Assembly (NCBI RefSeq): GCF_001890385.1
Contig: NZ_CP018221.1
Coordinates: 62,001-126,000, forward strand
Origin: Tardibacter chloracetimidivorans
Lineage (GTDB): Bacteria > Pseudomonadota > Alphaproteobacteria > Sphingomonadales > Sphingomonadaceae
DNA length: 64,000 bases
Direction: 5' to 3'
Positions 9,301 through 17,877 of the stretch are shown in pieces. The position numbers and the translations under genes were made by a program. How positions within the stretch are numbered: position 1 is the first letter of the stretch; each line of letters opens with the position of its first letter. The notes beneath the pieces are model-generated. The model had not been told where the DNA came from. It saw only the letters and a program-made list of their open reading frames with translations, and searched no databases.

Positions 9301-9783
9301 GCGCGGCTGCTGGCCGCCTTCGAACAGGTCGACCAGCATTTCCGCTCGCTCTTCACGACGCTGTTCCAGGGCGGGAGCGCGCATCTCGCGCTCGTCGATT
9401 CGGACGATCCGCTGGAGGCGGGGCTGGAGATCATGGCCCAGCCGCCCGGCAAGAAGCTGTCGACCCTGACGCTGCTTTCAGGCGGCGAGCAGGCGCTGAC
9501 TGCGATCGCGCTGGTTTTCGGGCTGTTCCTGACAAATCCCGCGCCCATCTGCGTGCTGGACGAGGTGGATGCGCCGCTCGACGACGCCAATGTCGAGCGT
9601 TTCTGCGATCTTCTGGACCGGATGGCGGCCGACACCGACACAAGGTTCCTGATCGTGACGCACAATGCGGTGACGATGAGCCGCATGCACAGGCTCTATG
9701 GAGTGACCATGGTGGAACGCGGCGTCTCGCGGCTCGTCTCGGTGGACCTTCGCGGCGCGGAAAGCCTGCTGGCGGCGGAGTAG
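6343..9783 (+). CDS. smc: Chromosome segregation ATPase SMC
   Basis: The 1146-aa SMC condensin core protein organises and separates replicated chromosomes with ScpA/ScpB. Walker A GPNGCGKS is at residues 31-38; two long Ala/Arg/Glu-rich coiled coils flank a hinge near residues 500-600; the C-terminal head has the signature LSGGEQ and Walker B ICVLDEVDAPLDD. The start is TTG, with MKFQRLRLSGFKSF matching the family exactly; no closer ATG fits. Length is usual for alphaproteobacteria. The coding sequence is very GC-rich, which produces long spurious antisense frames. Confidence 0.97.
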   Translation: MKFQRLRLSGFKSFVDSTELRIERGLTGVVGPNGCGKSNLLEAIRWTMGESSARSLRGGGMEDVIFAGTTARPARDFAEVTLTLDNRARTAPVGLNEDDVLEVTRRIERGAGSAYRMNGRDVRAKDVGLLFADAATGAHSPALVSQGRIGAVIAAKPAERRAMLEEAAGIAGLHVRRKDAEQKLRATEANLARLDDLMQQMEVQIAALRRQARAAERYRTLSDQIRIAEARLVHARWREAAQAAETARAEAGQAEALVDTAGKAQAEAATEQALAAHGLADLRAAESRGKEAVARLSARLEALEAERTTHERRVRDMENAAVALAADRRREASLAEDARSALDRLEAEKAALSTRLEQARGSTDSLAARVGEAERHAESSERAMAEAMERQAAGQAQARLAESAVAQAEALARRHAGERERLERERAALSVDDGAAARLLETEAEVARLGDEIARLTDSLAAIDSEREQAVARREAAQAEAASARAALAALRAERLAVARLAAIPEAAARSALARVRAEPGYERALAAALGDDLDAAVGERDAVRVWMGAAHEADPPLPQGVESLAARVTAPPELARRLAQVGVAETDDGAISLGIGQRLVTREGVLRRWDGFVARGSGAAAAERLAQGNRLTAIDAALPDAEAQVEKAAAAVTAADEAHNGARRREGELRAALQQAEQGRRKAEATLVSERAAVERRAARIADLEESLKAAGSQHDEAARELSDRQAEMAALPALDGFVLAATEARRAAESARTSLAEARARQAELLRAIAADQDRAAAVTRDMQGWAERAETAAERDRELAARAAALDEELAALAAAPPDLKHRAQALADEAQAARESEAAAVAALREGEQGAQVADRKLADANEALSVAREARAGAAARAEALEARRQEMNRIAGERFECPPPLLPERVGFDPDEMKDASQCSALLEKLTMDRERLGPVNLVAERELAELEEGKATSTAEREELEQAIHRLRGSIGSLNREGRARLLAAFEQVDQHFRSLFTTLFQGGSAHLALVDSDDPLEAGLEIMAQPPGKKLSTLTLLSGGEQALTAIALVFGLFLTNPAPICVLDEVDAPLDDANVERFCDLLDRMAADTDTRFLIVTHNAVTMSRMHRLYGVTMVERGVSRLVSVDLRGAESLLAAE

Positions 9784-9909
9784 ACGGGGCCTTTTCAAAA
9801 GGCTGTCAGACTTGTTGACTTGCCCCAACCCCGTCTCTAGAGGTGGCGCCGCTCGGGCGGGGGGCGCTCCCGTCTCACCTTTTGCGGGCGCTTTTGCGTT
9901 GTCTGCAGA

Positions 9910-10254
9910 ATGGGGGCGTGGACGAGAGTGGAGCAGGATCCCAACAAGGCGCGGCTGGATTCGCTGTCAAAGCGGCTCGGGGAGATCAAGAAATCCCAGG
10001 AGGCCGAGACAGCCCGGCAGCGCTCTGAACGGGGTTCGTCCAAGGGCGTCGCCACGGGCATGCGGATCGTCACCGAACTGCTGGCCGCCATTTTGGGCAG
10101 CCTGCTGATCGGTTGGTTTCTGGACCGCATGCTCGGCACGAGCCCGTGGTTCCTGCTCGTCCTGCTCTTTTTGGGCATGGGCGCGGCATTCAGGAATGTT
10201 TGGAAGATAGCCAGTGTCCGCGAGGACAGCGGGCAGGATAAAGACGAGGGTTGA
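9910..10254 (+). CDS. atpI: ATP synthase accessory protein AtpI
   Basis: The 114-aa protein has a charged N-terminal helix (residues 10-45) and two membrane segments (about 52-72 and 77-97), the AtpI/F0 assembly-factor pattern that helps c-ring assembly and possibly Mg2+ supply. It opens the F0 operon; atpB starts 4 bases after its stop. The start is uncertain: the ATG at 9910 is used here, but GTG codons nearby are possible and the ribosome-binding site is weak. Confidence 0.85.
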   Translation: MGAWTRVEQDPNKARLDSLSKRLGEIKKSQEAETARQRSERGSSKGVATGMRIVTELLAAILGSLLIGWFLDRMLGTSPWFLLVLLFLGMGAAFRNVWKIASVREDSGQDKDEG

Positions 10255-10258
10255 AGCG

Positions 10259-11026
10259 GTGGCACAGAGCCCCCTGGCGCAGTTTGAAATCCACGATGTA
10301 GCCCCGCTGTCGGCGGGCGGATTCGATGTGAGCTTCACCAATTCCGCCATGTGGATGGTCGCCGTGCTCGGCATCATCTGGATCTTCATGGTCGGCGGAA
10401 CGCGCAAGGCCGCGCTGGTGCCGGGTCGCTGGCAGGCGGCGGTCGAAAGCGTCTACGGCTTCATCGACAACACGCTCAGCGCCAATGTCGGCCCCGAAGG
10501 CCGCCGGTTCGTGCCGCTGATCTTCTCGCTCTTCATGTTCATCATCGTTGCAAACTTCGCGGGGCTGCTTCCCGTCGGCGTCGTGCCGGGCGTCCACGCC
10601 TTCACAGTCACCAGCCATGTGACGGTGACCGCGATGCTGGCGCTGATCTCCTTTGCAACGGTTCTGTTCGTCGGCTTTGCCCGGCACGGCCTGCACTTCT
10701 TCTCCCTGTTCGTCCCGCATGGCGTACCGGCGTGGATGCTGCCGATCATCGTGCCGGTCGAACTGATCTCGTTCATGATCCGCCCGTTCAGCCTTGCGCT
10801 TCGACTCTTCGTCGCGATGACGGCCGGCCACATCCTCCTCAAGGTTCTTGCCGGATTCATCGTCGGGCTTGGCGCAACCGGCGGGGCGGCGGCGTTCGTC
10901 ACGCTGCCGACGCTGGCGCTGCTTGTCGGCATTTCGGCGCTGGAACTGCTTGTCGCGGCCATCCAGGCCTATGTGTTCGCGCTTTTGACGTCGCTGTATC
11001 TGAACGACGCCATCCATCTTCACTAA
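10259..11026 (+). CDS. atpB: F0F1 ATP synthase subunit a
   Basis: The 255-aa integral membrane subunit forms the proton half-channels against the c-ring. Five to six hydrophobic helices are visible, and the essential Arg is in the FMIRPFSLALRLF helix. The GTG at 10259 (peptide VAQSPLAQFEI) is chosen because it follows the atpI stop by 4 bases and has GAGG upstream; an ATG at 10214 would overlap atpI by 41 bases. F1 genes are not in this window, consistent with the split F0/F1 operons of alphaproteobacteria. Confidence 0.95.
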   Translation: MAQSPLAQFEIHDVAPLSAGGFDVSFTNSAMWMVAVLGIIWIFMVGGTRKAALVPGRWQAAVESVYGFIDNTLSANVGPEGRRFVPLIFSLFMFIIVANFAGLLPVGVVPGVHAFTVTSHVTVTAMLALISFATVLFVGFARHGLHFFSLFVPHGVPAWMLPIIVPVELISFMIRPFSLALRLFVAMTAGHILLKVLAGFIVGLGATGGAAAFVTLPTLALLVGISALELLVAAIQAYVFALLTSLYLNDAIHLH

Positions 11027-11059
11027 ACCCGGATATCATCTTTCAAAGGGAGCTTAAAA

Positions 11060-11287
11060 ATGGATCCTCAAGCTGCAAAACTGCTCGGCGCCGGTCTCGC
11101 TGCAATCGGTATCGGCCTCGCCGCACTGGGCGTGGGCAATGTGTTCGCCGCGTTCCTCCAAGGCGCGCTGCGCAACCCGTCGGCTGCCGACGGCCAGCAG
11201 GGTCGTCTGTTCATCGGCTTCGCCGCTGCCGAGCTTCTCGGCCTGCTGGCGTTCGTCGTCGCGGTCATCCTCGTTTTCGTCGCCTGA
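11060..11287 (+). CDS. atpE: F0F1 ATP synthase subunit c
   Basis: This 75-aa hairpin protein has two membrane helices joined by the polar loop RNPSA. The proton-carrying acidic residue is the Glu in FAAAELLGLL in helix 2; the Gly-rich helix 1 (GAGLAAIGIGLAALGVG) suits tight c-ring packing. Glu rather than Asp at the ion site and no Na+-binding pattern point to a proton-driven enzyme. AAAGGGAGC upstream of the ATG is a strong ribosome-binding site, fitting the high c-subunit demand. Confidence 0.97.
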   Translation: MDPQAAKLLGAGLAAIGIGLAALGVGNVFAAFLQGALRNPSAADGQQGRLFIGFAAAELLGLLAFVVAVILVFVA

Positions 11288-11322
11288 TCCACAGGCGGCC
11301 AATTCCAAGCTGAGGGCGGACG

Positions 11323-11811
11323 ATGCCTCAACTCCAACAGATCGCTGAGACCTATGCGTCGCAGCTTTTCTGGCTGCTGCTGGTCTTCGGCATCCTGTAT
11401 TTCGGGATCGCCAGGGCCATGCTGCCGAAGGTGGGCCGTGTGATCGAAAGCCGCGAGGCGAAGATCGCAGGCGATCTGGCGGAGGCGCAATCCGCCCAGA
11501 CGCGGGCATCCGAAGCGCAGACGGTCCAGGCCGCCACCCTCGCGAAAGCGCGGGAAGAGGCCCAGGGCATCGTCGGCGCCGCGGCCGCCCGCATGCAGGA
11601 AGAAAGCGCTGCGCGTCTGGCCGTGCTTGATGAAGATCTGGGCAAGCGGATTTCGGAGGCGGAGGCGCAGATCGCCTCCGCCGCTTCCGCCGCTTCCGCA
11701 GAACTCGACAAGGTGGCCGTCGCAGCGGCTGCGGATATCGTAGCGCGTCTCACCGGGCAGCAGGCCGGGGAAGATGCACCGCTCCCCGAAGCCGCGATAG
11801 CGAGGGCCTGA
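11323..11811 (+). CDS. F0F1 ATP synthase subunit b'
   Basis: The 162-aa peripheral-stalk subunit has one N-terminal membrane helix (about residues 14-33) and a long Ala/Glu-rich amphipathic helix. It is the first of two b-type subunits, forming a b/b' heterodimer as in photosynthetic bacteria and other alphaproteobacteria. It ends 3 bases before the start of the second b gene. Assignment as b' rather than b rests on order (c, b', b) and on its shorter N-terminus before the membrane helix. Confidence 0.92.
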   Translation: MPQLQQIAETYASQLFWLLLVFGILYFGIARAMLPKVGRVIESREAKIAGDLAEAQSAQTRASEAQTVQAATLAKAREEAQGIVGAAAARMQEESAARLAVLDEDLGKRISEAEAQIASAASAASAELDKVAVAAAADIVARLTGQQAGEDAPLPEAAIARA

Positions 11812-11814
11812 TTC

Positions 11815-12423
11815 ATGGCTGACCCGGTTCAAGTGCAGACTGGCCCCACGGGCGCGGTCGTGGAACATGCCGAAACTGTCCAGACCGCCTTGGTCGAGCA
11901 GGATACGGACGGGCATCACACCGCCGCTGTGACCTGGCTGGGGTTCGATTCCGCCGGCTGGGTCGCCGTTGCGATGCTGATCCTGATCGGCATCATGATC
12001 TGGAAAAAGGTGCCGCAGGCGATCGGGCGGGCGCTCGACGGCTATACCGCCAAGGTAAAGGCCGAACTGGACGAGGCGTCCCGGTTGCGCGCCGAGGCTG
12101 AGGCGCTGCTTGCCAGCTATCAGGCCGAGGCGAACGAGGCGGCGGAGGATTCCAAAAAGATCGTCGCCCACGCCAGGGCCGAGGCCGAGCGTCTGGTCGC
12201 AGAGGCGAAAATTCAGGCCGAGGAAGCCATCGCGCGCCGCACCCGGTTGGCCGAGGAAAAGATTTCGGCCGCCGAGCGTGCCGCCACCGATGGTCTGCGC
12301 GCCCGCGCCGCCGACATGGCCGTCGAGGCCGCGCGCAGCACGATCGCGTCGCAGACCGACGCCTCGGTTCAGAAGAAGCTGACCGATCAGGCGATCGGCG
12401 AACTGGATCGCCGCCTGCATTGA
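11815..12423 (+). CDS. atpF: F0F1 ATP synthase subunit b
   Basis: This 202-aa partner of b' carries a roughly 40-residue polar N-terminal extension, a membrane helix (about residues 45-62, WVAVAMLILIGIMIW), then the stalk helix with LDGYTAKVKAELDEA. The long extension before the membrane helix is typical of sphingomonad b subunits. It is the last gene of the F0 operon. Downstream sequence to 12480 contains no further gene. Confidence 0.93.
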   Translation: MADPVQVQTGPTGAVVEHAETVQTALVEQDTDGHHTAAVTWLGFDSAGWVAVAMLILIGIMIWKKVPQAIGRALDGYTAKVKAELDEASRLRAEAEALLASYQAEANEAAEDSKKIVAHARAEAERLVAEAKIQAEEAIARRTRLAEEKISAAERAATDGLRARAADMAVEAARSTIASQTDASVQKKLTDQAIGELDRRLH

Positions 12424-12480
12424 TCCCCGTCGCTCCGCAGCGCGTCGTTGCGGAGCGTCCGATAGCAGATAGCCGACCCT

Positions 12481-13113
12481 TCAGGCGGCCATGCTCGGTC
12501 GCGCGGAAACTTCCGAATACCAGCGGGCCAGATTTGCACGGGTCTCGCCCGGCACCAGCCCCGCACGTCGGCCGAAGTCCAGCGCGACAACGAGCGCGAT
12601 GTCGGCATAGCTGAAGCGGTCGCCGGCGAGATGGGCCGATGCGCCAAGTCGGGCGTCGGCCGCCGCCACGAACTGGTCGAACATGATGCGGCCCCGGGTC
12701 ACGAGTTCGGGAAGTTGCGGCATTGGCGGCCATTTGCCGGGCAGAGCGCGGTCCCTGAGCGCGGGCACGGTGTTGCGAAAGACATTTTCCACTGCTGCGT
12801 AGCATTCGCTTTCGATGCGGCGGGTCCAGCCCTCGATCAGTGCGATTTCAACCGGCGTCTGCCCGAACAGATTGGGTTCTGGATGCACGGCTTCGAAATA
12901 GCGGCAGATCGCGGTCGATTCATCTATGACCGTGCCGTTGTCGAGGAGCAGCGTTGGCACCGTCCCTCGCGGATTGACCGCCAGATAGGCGGGCGCGAGC
13001 TGTTCGTCCGTGCGCAGGTCGATCGACACCGTTTCGACCTCCACCCCCTTTTCCGCGAGAAAAATCCGTACCCTGCGCGGGCTTGGCGCCCAGCCTGCGT
13101 CAAAGAGCTTCAT
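12481..13113 (-). CDS. Glutathione S-transferase family protein
   Basis: The 210-aa product has a thioredoxin-like N-domain (MKLFDAGWAPSPRRVRIFL) with the glutathione-binding cis-Pro segment GTVPTLLLDNG and the EST (ESTAIC) motif, then an all-helical C-domain. The active-site position carries Ser/Pro rather than an obvious Tyr, as in bacterial beta/theta-like classes. The ATG at 13113 is chosen; an upstream ATG at 13146 adds 11 residues not typical of the fold. It is transcribed towards atpF and diverges from the GNAT gene. Substrate unknown. Confidence 0.9.
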   Translation of the reverse strand: MKLFDAGWAPSPRRVRIFLAEKGVEVETVSIDLRTDEQLAPAYLAVNPRGTVPTLLLDNGTVIDESTAICRYFEAVHPEPNLFGQTPVEIALIEGWTRRIESECYAAVENVFRNTVPALRDRALPGKWPPMPQLPELVTRGRIMFDQFVAAADARLGASAHLAGDRFSYADIALVVALDFGRRAGLVPGETRANLARWYSEVSARPSMAA

Positions 13114-13208
13114 CCGGACGATCCTTTTTTCTTTGCCTTGCAACAAGCGGCTGCTAGGGCGCGCTCGATCATGATTAGGCCCGGCCGCGGCAGGTTGGCG
13201 AGGATAAA

Positions 13209-13709
13209 TTGAATATCAGACAGGCGGTGGAGTCGGACCGGCCAGCGATCGAGGCGGTGCTGGACGCAGCGTTCGGCACCGACCGGCATCAGCGGACCGC
13301 CTATCGCGTGCGCGAGGGCATGGCTCCCATCGCATCGCTCAGCCGCGTGGCGGAGGAAAATGGCCGGATCATCGCATCGCTGCAATGTTGGCCGGTTGAA
13401 CTTCGTACCCCCGATCAGGCGACGCCGCTGGTGATGCTGGGCCCGGTTGCCGTCCTTCCGGAACTGCAACGTTCGGGCGTCGGCAAGGCGTTGATGCAAG
13501 CGACGCTGAAGGCCGCCGACGATCAGGGGGTGGAGGCGATCATGCTGATCGGCGACGCCGAATATTATGGCATGTTCGGATTTGACGCATCACACGCGCG
13601 CCAATGGGACTTGCCCGGTCCGTTCGAGCGCCACCGCCTGCTGGTGCGCGTTCCAGCCGGGGTGAAGTTGCCTGCCGCAGGCGCTGTCGGTCCCAGACGC
13701 GGCGCGTGA
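13209..13709 (+). CDS. GNAT family N-acetyltransferase (YhbS-like)
   Basis: The 166-aa protein has the GNAT acetyl-CoA fold: the motif A region LGPVAVLPELQRSGVGKALM contains the Q/R-x-x-G-x-G/A pyrophosphate loop, and a C-terminal FDAS...WDLPGPFE segment is typical of the YhbS group. The start is TTG (peptide MNIRQAVESD). Substrate is not deducible. It diverges from the GST gene with 95 bases between starts. Confidence 0.87.
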   Translation: MNIRQAVESDRPAIEAVLDAAFGTDRHQRTAYRVREGMAPIASLSRVAEENGRIIASLQCWPVELRTPDQATPLVMLGPVAVLPELQRSGVGKALMQATLKAADDQGVEAIMLIGDAEYYGMFGFDASHARQWDLPGPFERHRLLVRVPAGVKLPAAGAVGPRRGA

Positions 13710-13810
13710 ACGGCGATTTCCTTGCCGGACTTGCGCTGAGAATGGACAAGGCCAATTCTTGCGGCGCGAACCACCTGGCGTAATCTCGGCAGGTAGAGGA
13801 GGAGGCTGAA

Positions 13811-14113
13811 ATGGATCTGGCGCAAATGACCGCCGAACTGGCGCAGAGAAAGGCCTTTCTGCCGGGCAAGACCGTGAAGCTCGATTTCGCCGAAGATGGC
13901 GCCATCGTGCTCGACGGGGTCGACGGGCAAGTGACCAACAACCAGGAAGCGCAGGCCGACACGACGCTTCATATCAGCTGGGACGACTGGCGCGCGCTCG
14001 CGTCCGGCAAGCTTGATCCGGTCTCGGCCTATATGCAGGGCAAGCTCAGGGTGGACGGAAGCATGTCGCTGGCGATGCAGATGCAGACGCTTCTGGCCGA
14101 GCGGAGGGCGTGA
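13811..14113 (+). CDS. SCP2 sterol-binding domain protein
   Basis: A 100-aa single-domain protein of the SCP2 lipid-transfer fold: the TLHISWDDWRALASGKLDPVSAYMQGKLRVDG region is the hallmark, split here as a W-rich strand followed by the LxVDG turn. Such proteins bind fatty acyl-CoA or other lipids in a hydrophobic tunnel. GAGGAGG lies 8 bases before the ATG. It directly precedes the 3-oxoacid CoA-transferase genes, which suggests, without proving, a role in acyl-CoA handling. Confidence 0.88.
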   Translation: MDLAQMTAELAQRKAFLPGKTVKLDFAEDGAIVLDGVDGQVTNNQEAQADTTLHISWDDWRALASGKLDPVSAYMQGKLRVDGSMSLAMQMQTLLAERRA

Positions 14114-14200
14114 GATTTTTGCATGCGCGCGTGCAACCTTGTGCGTTTGCCACGTGGTTGCCGTTTTACTATTTCGGGGAATGAAAAGGGGAGCGGTGTC

Positions 14201-14908
14201 ATGAACAAGATATTCCCCAGTGCCGAAGCGGCGCTGGAAGGCACGTTGAAGGACGGGATGACGCTGGTTGCCGGCGGTTTCGGATTGTGCGGCGTTCCCG
14301 AACGGCTGATCGACGCGATCGTCGCATCCGGCGTGAAGAATCTCACCATCGCGTCGAATAATGCGGGCACGGATGGCGAGGGCCTGGGCAAGCTGCTGCG
14401 CACGCGCCAGATCAGCAAGATGATCAGTTCCTATGTTGGCGAGAACAAGGAGTTCGAGCGCCAATATCTGTCGGGCGAGCTTGAGCTGGAATTCTGTCCG
14501 CAGGGAACGCTGGCGGAACGCATGCGCGCAGGCGGCGCGGGCATTCCCGGTTTCTACACCAAGACCGGCGTCGGCACCCTTGTTGCCGAAGGCAAGGAGT
14601 TGAAGGAATTCGACGGCCAGCTTTACGTGCTGGAACGCGGCATCATGGCCGATCTCGCGATTGTGAAGGCCTGGAAATCGGACGAGGCGGGCAATCTCGT
14701 TTTCCGCAAGACGGCGCGCAATTTCAATGCGCCCGCCGCCACGGCAGGCAAGATCACGGTGGTGGAAGTGGAGGAGGTCGTCCCCACGGGCAGCCTCAAC
14801 CCCGACTGCATCCACGTTCCCGGCGTTTACGTGCAGCGTGTCGTCTGCGGTGCGCCTTACGAAAAGAAGATCGAGTTCCGGACAACACGCGCGCGGGAGA
14901 ATGCATGA
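14201..14908 (+). CDS. scoA: 3-oxoacid CoA-transferase subunit A
   Basis: The 235-aa alpha subunit of a succinyl-CoA:3-ketoacid CoA-transferase activates acetoacetate with succinyl-CoA. The glycine-rich [15 protein letters not shown] segment near residues 24-38 is diagnostic. The ATG at 14201, preceded by AAAAGGGGAG, gives the standard N-terminus [12 protein letters not shown]. Its stop overlaps the start of subunit B by 4 bases. With phaC elsewhere in the window this fits acetoacetate/polyhydroxybutyrate turnover. Confidence 0.95.
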   Translation: MNKIFPSAEAALEGTLKDGMTLVAGGFGLCGVPERLIDAIVASGVKNLTIASNNAGTDGEGLGKLLRTRQISKMISSYVGENKEFERQYLSGELELEFCPQGTLAERMRAGGAGIPGFYTKTGVGTLVAEGKELKEFDGQLYVLERGIMADLAIVKAWKSDEAGNLVFRKTARNFNAPAATAGKITVVEVEEVVPTGSLNPDCIHVPGVYVQRVVCGAPYEKKIEFRTTRARENA

Positions 14909-15543
14909 TGGGCTGGAGCAGGGACGAAATGGCCGCCCGCGCGGCGAGGGAATTGCGCGACGGCTTTTATGTGAACCTCGGGATCGGCATCCCGACGCTT
15001 GTCGCCAACCACATTCCGAAGGGCGTTAATGTGACGCTCCAGTCGGAGAATGGAATGCTGGGCATCGGGCCGTTTCCATATGAGGATGAGGTTGACCCCG
15101 ATCTCATCAACGCCGGCAAGCAGACGATCAGCGAGCTGCCGTCCAGCTCCTATTTTTCGTCCGCCGACAGCTTCGCCATGATCCGTGGCGGGCACATCGA
15201 TCTGACTGTGCTGGGCGCGATGGAGGTCTCCGAGGAAGGGGATATCGCCAACTGGATGATCCCCGGCAAGATGGTGAAGGGCATGGGCGGCGCGATGGAT
15301 CTGGTCGCGGGCGTCAAGAAGATCATCGTCGTGATGGAGCACACGTCAAAGAACGGCGACGCGAAGTTCATTCCTGCCTGCACCCTGCCGCTCACCGGCA
15401 AGAATGTGGTCGACATGATCGTCACCGATCTGGCCGTGTTTCAGCGGCCGGACCACGACAGCCCGTTCAGACTGATCGAGATGGCTCCAGGGGTTACGGC
15501 TGACGAGGTCGCCGCCAAGACGACGGCCAAATACATCTCCTGA
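14905..15543 (+). CDS. scoB: 3-oxoacid CoA-transferase subunit B
   Basis: The 212-aa beta subunit carries the catalytic glutamate in the [10 protein letters not shown] motif (about residue 47), which forms the glutamyl-CoA intermediate, and the conserved [14 protein letters not shown] block. The ATGATGG start overlaps scoA, so both subunits are probably made stoichiometrically. It converges on the MmyB-like regulator 15 bases beyond its stop. Confidence 0.95.
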   Translation: MMGWSRDEMAARAARELRDGFYVNLGIGIPTLVANHIPKGVNVTLQSENGMLGIGPFPYEDEVDPDLINAGKQTISELPSSSYFSSADSFAMIRGGHIDLTVLGAMEVSEEGDIANWMIPGKMVKGMGGAMDLVAGVKKIIVVMEHTSKNGDAKFIPACTLPLTGKNVVDMIVTDLAVFQRPDHDSPFRLIEMAPGVTADEVAAKTTAKYIS

Positions 15544-15551
15544 ACCGGATG

Positions 15552-15574
15552 GCCCCGCTCACACCGGGCGGGGC
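15552..15574. terminator. GC hairpin between convergent scoB and regulator genes
   Basis: GCCCCGC at 15552-15558 pairs with GCGGGGC at 15568-15574 around a 9-base loop. It sits at the meeting point of two convergent genes and overlaps the last codons of the minus-strand regulator. There is no strong U-tract on either side, so termination is plausible but not certain. Confidence 0.4.
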
Positions 15575-16353
15575 AGCAGCAGGACCACCCGGAATCCGGG
15601 TGCGGCGGCGGGCAGGAAGTTTACCTGCTCATAGGCGAGCGGTCCGTCTTTCGGGTGGAGAAAGCGCCGCTCGCCGCCTTCGGGGTCGAGGACGTTCTGT
15701 TCATCCCACCAGATGGCGAAGTCCGGACTGCCGGAGCGCAATTCGGCGATCAGCGCCAGCGTCTCCGGATCGTCATGCTGACGGGCAAGCTCGGCGCGGC
15801 ATTCCGCCACCAGCCGCCGGGCGCGATCTTCCCATCCAACGATAAAGCGGCGCGCCGAACCGTCGAGAAAGACGAAGCGCAGCAGATTTGGCGATGCGCG
15901 GGCGAGCCATGCGCCGAAAAGATGCTTTGCCTGCGCGTTCCAGCCGCGCATGTTCCAGCGACGATCCAGAATATAGGCGGGCGCGGTCATCGCCTTCACG
16001 CTGGCTGAAAGACTGGCAAGCCGGTCTTCGCCGCCGCCAGCCGTGCCTGCGGCGGGATCGTGTCGGTCCGCCAGGGTGAAGAGATGCGCACGCTCGGCCG
16101 CCGCCAGACGCAGCGCACGGGCGATCCGGTCCAGCGTGGCGGCCGAAGCCGCGACCTCACGCCCCTGTTCGATACGCACGTACCAGGTTGCGCTGATGCC
16201 TGCGAGCTGCGCCACTTCCTCCCGCCTCAGGCCTGGCGTGCGCCTTCGACCTGTGGCCGAAAGCCCGACTTCCTGCGGCACAAGCCGTATCCTGTGCGCC
16301 TTCAGAAATGCGCCAAGTCGCTGGCGTCTCTGCTCCGACTCGATCATGGTCAT
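15559..16353 (-). CDS. XRE-type regulator with MmyB-like ligand domain
   Basis: This 264-aa transcription factor has an N-terminal Cro/CI helix-turn-helix (about residues 10-75, with [23 protein letters not shown]) and a MmyB-like C-terminal domain (about 100-255), a PAS-related fold that binds fatty acid in studied relatives. It diverges from leuC, but this family usually controls neighbouring oxidoreductase genes, so leuC need not be its target. A perfect inverted repeat lies two bases before its ATG, suggesting autoregulation. Confidence 0.9.
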   Translation of the reverse strand: MTMIESEQRRQRLGAFLKAHRIRLVPQEVGLSATGRRRTPGLRREEVAQLAGISATWYVRIEQGREVAASAATLDRIARALRLAAAERAHLFTLADRHDPAAGTAGGGEDRLASLSASVKAMTAPAYILDRRWNMRGWNAQAKHLFGAWLARASPNLLRFVFLDGSARRFIVGWEDRARRLVAECRAELARQHDDPETLALIAELRSGSPDFAIWWDEQNVLDPEGGERRFLHPKDGPLAYEQVNFLPAAAPGFRVVLLLPRPV

Positions 16354-16355
16354 TT

Positions 16356-16369
16356 TTATACCAGTATAA
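16356..16369. promoter_or_regulatory. Candidate operator for the MmyB-like regulator
   Basis: TTATAC-CA-GTATAA is a perfect 6-2-6 inverted repeat in a GC-rich context, placed immediately upstream of the regulator's start codon and in the 84-base gap to leuC. AT-rich dyads of this size are usual for XRE operators. Assignment is inference from position and symmetry. Confidence 0.45.
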
Positions 16370-16437
16370 GATGGACTATTGTACCACTCTGCGATCGAGT
16401 TCAGAGCAGGGCTTCAGCCAATCACCAGGATGGTCCG

Positions 16438-17877
16438 ATGAGCACAAGACCACGCACCTTGTACGAGAAGATCTGGGACGCGCATGTCGTCGATCGGCGC
16501 GAGGACGGCACCTGCCTGATCTATATCGATCGCCACCTCGTGCATGAAGTCACCAGTCCGCAGGCGTTCGAAGGCTTGCGCGCGGCCGGGCGCAGGGTCC
16601 GGCGTCCGGACCTGACGCTGGCCGTGCCCGATCACAATCTGGCGACCACTCCGCGCGTCAAGGACGGCGTGCGGCTGCCGGTGGCCGACCCGGAATCCGC
16701 ACAGCAGCTTGAAAGCCTTCGCAGCAACACGGCCGCCTTCGGGGTCGAATATATCGACGATCTGTCTCCGGAGCAGGGCATCGTCCATGTCATCGGGCCG
16801 GAGCAGGGGTTCACCCTGCCGGGGACGACGCTGGTCTGCGGCGACAGCCACACAGCGGCGCATGGTGCGCTGGGCGCGCTGGCATTCGGAATCGGCACGT
16901 CGGAAGTTGAGCATGTGCTCGCCACCCAGACGCTGCTGCTGAAGCAATCGAAGACGATGGAGGTTCGGGTCGACGGCACGCTTGGCTTTGGCGTGACGCC
17001 GAAGGACGTGGTGCTTGCGATCATCGGCAAGATCGGCGCTGCGGGCGGCACGGGCTATGTCATCGAATATACCGGCTCGGTGTTTCGGGACATGTCAGTC
17101 GAAGGGCGGCTGACGGTCAGCAATATGTCGATAGAAGGCGGCGCAAGGGCAGGGCTGATCGCGCCGGACGAAAAGACCTTTGCATATCTGAAGGGCCGCA
17201 AGCGCGCTCCGAAGGGAGAGTTGTGGGAGAAGGCGGTTGACTATTGGCGGACGCTGCCGACCGATCCGGGGGCGACCTATGACCGGGTGGTGACGCTGGA
17301 TGCTGCCGAGATCGAGCCGCTTGTCACCTGGGGCACAAGCCCCGAGGACGTCATTCCGGTGACGGGTGCGGTGCCTGACCCGATGAGCTTTGCCGATCCC
17401 TCCAAGCAGGAAGCGGCCCGCAAGTCACTGGAATATATGGGCCTCACGCCCGGCATGCGAATGTCCGACGTTCAGGTGGAGAACATCTTCATCGGTTCAT
17501 GCACGAACAGCCGGATCGAGGATCTGCGCGCCGCAGCCGAGGTTGCGAAAGGCCGCAAGGTGGCGGGCAATGTCCGTCAGGCGCTGGTCGTGCCGGGCTC
17601 AGGACTGGTCAAGCGCCAGGCGGAAGAGGAAGGGCTGGACCGTATCTTCATTGAAGCGGGCTTTGAATGGCGCGAGCCGGGCTGCTCGATGTGCCTCGCG
17701 ATGAACCCCGACAAGGTGCCGCCGCAGGAGCGCTGCGCCTCTACCTCCAACCGCAATTTCGTCGGCCGGCAGGGGCCGGGGTCGCGCACGCATCTGTTGT
17801 CGCCGGCCATGGCGGCGGCGGCGGCGGTGACGGGCCGTCTTGCCGATGTACGTGATCTGATGGGAGGAGCACGCTGA
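16438..17877 (+). CDS. leuC: 3-isopropylmalate dehydratase large subunit
   Basis: The 479-aa aconitase-family subunit isomerises 2- to 3-isopropylmalate in leucine synthesis. The 4Fe-4S ligands are visible as Cys in [11 protein letters not shown] and the pair in [12 protein letters not shown]. The HxxS motif [28 protein letters not shown] contains substrate-binding residues. The ATG at 16438 ([14 protein letters not shown]) matches the family; in-frame codons upstream run under the divergent regulator. The last base of its TGA is the first base of the leuD ATG. Confidence 0.97.
   Translation: MSTRPRTLYEKIWDAHVVDRREDGTCLIYIDRHLVHEVTSPQAFEGLRAAGRRVRRPDLTLAVPDHNLATTPRVKDGVRLPVADPESAQQLESLRSNTAAFGVEYIDDLSPEQGIVHVIGPEQGFTLPGTTLVCGDSHTAAHGALGALAFGIGTSEVEHVLATQTLLLKQSKTMEVRVDGTLGFGVTPKDVVLAIIGKIGAAGGTGYVIEYTGSVFRDMSVEGRLTVSNMSIEGGARAGLIAPDEKTFAYLKGRKRAPKGELWEKAVDYWRTLPTDPGATYDRVVTLDAAEIEPLVTWGTSPEDVIPVTGAVPDPMSFADPSKQEAARKSLEYMGLTPGMRMSDVQVENIFIGSCTNSRIEDLRAAAEVAKGRKVAGNVRQALVVPGSGLVKRQAEEEGLDRIFIEAGFEWREPGCSMCLAMNPDKVPPQERCASTSNRNFVGRQGPGSRTHLLSPAMAAAAAVTGRLADVRDLMGGAR

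Noticed and set aside
9789-9803. GCCTTTT-C-AAAAGGC palindrome after smc as a terminator
   Set aside because: The loop is a single base and no U-tract follows; it may be chance or a protein site.
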